Source of the DNA: Deltaproteobacteria bacterium
GTDB taxonomy: Bacteria; Desulfobacterota; Deferrimicrobia; Deferrimicrobiales; Deferrimicrobiaceae
DNA length: 14,475 nucleotides
Reading direction: 5' to 3'
NCBI GenBank assembly: GCA_021802685.1
Contig: JAJZRM010000021.1
Span: 1 to 14,475, forward strand
Shown here piece after piece: positions 13,876 to 14,475 of the stretch (within the stretch, counting starts at the first letter, position 1; every line of letters starts with the position of its first letter). The position numbers were made by a program, and so were the translations under genes. The notes beneath the pieces were generated by a model, which was not told the origin of the DNA, searched no databases, and worked only from the letters and a program-made list of their open reading frames with translations.

Positions 13876-14475
13876 CGACTGCACCGCCGCGAGCTCGCTC
13901 TTCCGGCCCTTCCCTTTCCCCTTCCTCGCCACCTTCGCCTCCGCCGCCACCCAGCGGTTGATGGCGGAGAGGTACGCCTTGATCGCCGCCTCGATGATGT
14001 CGGTCGAACTCGCCCCACCGGAGAAAATCGTCCCGTTCGAGCGGATCCGCACCCTCGCCTCGCCTACGGCGTCCTGTCCCGAGGTGATGGCGTTCATCCC
14101 GAAATCGATCAGCTGGAAATCGCGCCCGACGATCCGTTCGATGCACTTGTACGCGGCGTCGATCGGGCCGTTCCCCGTCGCCGCCTCCTCGATCACCTCC
14201 TTGTCGCGCTGCACCTTCAATGCGGCCATCGGCGTGGCCTTCGTCCCCGACAGGATCTGGAGGTGGACCAGCCGGTACGTCTCCGGGACCTTGAACAGCT
14301 CGTCCTGAACCAGGATCTCGAGGTCTTCGATCATCACTTCCTTCTTCTTGTCCGCCAGGGTGAGGAACTTCTCGTAGATCGCGGCCAGCTGTTCATCCGT
14401 CGGGTGGTGCCCCATCGCCGCGATGTGATGCTTGAGAGCCGCCCTGCCGGAGCGGGCCGTCAACGCGAAGGTGTG
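13870..14475 (-). CDS. leuA: 2-isopropylmalate synthase, C-terminal part
   Basis: The C-terminal 201 residues are present; the start lies beyond the right edge. The segment SGRAALKHHIAAMG is the linker seen after the LeuA catalytic barrel. Then come a helical subdomain and the allosteric domain: GNGPIDAAYKCIERI, IDFGMNAITSGQDAVGEARV and SGGASSTDIIEAAIKAYLSA, which match the leucine-binding regulatory domain of LeuA. They differ from the citramalate synthase (CimA) C-terminus. The enzyme condenses acetyl-CoA with 2-oxoisovalerate in leucine synthesis and is feedback-inhibited by leucine through this domain. The tail KVARKGKGKGRKSELAAVQ is a basic, lineage-specific extension. Confidence 0.93.
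   Translation of the reverse strand, partial: HTFALTARSGRAALKHHIAAMGHHPTDEQLAAIYEKFLTLADKKKEVMIEDLEILVQDELFKVPETYRLVHLQILSGTKATPMAALKVQRDKEVIEEAATGNGPIDAAYKCIERIVGRDFQLIDFGMNAITSGQDAVGEARVRIRSNGTIFSGGASSTDIIEAAIKAYLSAINRWVAAEAKVARKGKGKGRKSELAAVQSP

Overview
The window reads as GC-rich chromosome from a Gram-negative bacterium. It carries LPS inner-core heptosyltransferases, a 3,6-dideoxyhexose-type sugar enzyme and lipoproteins. The gene mix (WaaC/WaaF-type genes, a DUF2155-like lipoprotein, a nickel ECF transporter whose M protein begins Met-His-Met-Ala-Asp, NikR) fits a deltaproteobacterium-like lineage (Desulfobacterota, Geobacter/Desulfuromonas-like). That placement is an inference from protein style, not from a marker gene.

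Layout. (1) Bases 2-742 (+) hold the C-terminal part of an RfbH/E1-type CDP-4-keto-6-deoxyhexose 3-dehydrase. (2) Bases 765-6707 (-) form a compact surface-polysaccharide operon read right to left: waaF, waaC, an AT-richer methyltransferase-like gene, an unassigned GT-B glycosyltransferase, a WaaE/KdtX-like GT2 and a GT4 glycosyltransferase. Every junction overlaps by 4 or 8 bp, and several starts are TTG or GTG. (3) Bases 6847-7186 (+) carry three serine tRNAs in tandem (anticodons TGA, GCT, GGA), all with encoded CCA. A 26-bp exact copy of the last tRNA's 3' end recurs 160 bp downstream, after a gene-free, hairpin-bearing stretch. (4) Bases 7417-7932 (+) encode a DUF2155-like lipoprotein, convergent with suhB (7987-8772, -). 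(5) Bases 8884-13848 (+) form a nickel locus: a 52-aa CxxC lipoprotein, NikR, an ECF transporter (CbiM/N fusion, CbiQ, CbiO), a LarA-type nickel-pincer racemase homologue and a small cupin. (6) Bases 13870-14475 (-) are the C-terminal regulatory domain of leuA.

How the genes work together. The left half builds lipooligosaccharide core and outer sugars. The right half looks like a self-contained nickel supply line: a Ni sensor (NikR) next to a Ni importer whose genes run directly into a Ni-dependent racemase homologue. The racemase keeps the cofactor lysine and nickel-ligand histidine in exact family spacing, but has isoleucine where the reference enzyme has an active-site tyrosine. This suggests a LarA relative with a substrate other than lactate, and it is the most interesting system in the window. 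LarB, LarC and LarE, which make the cofactor, are not in the window.
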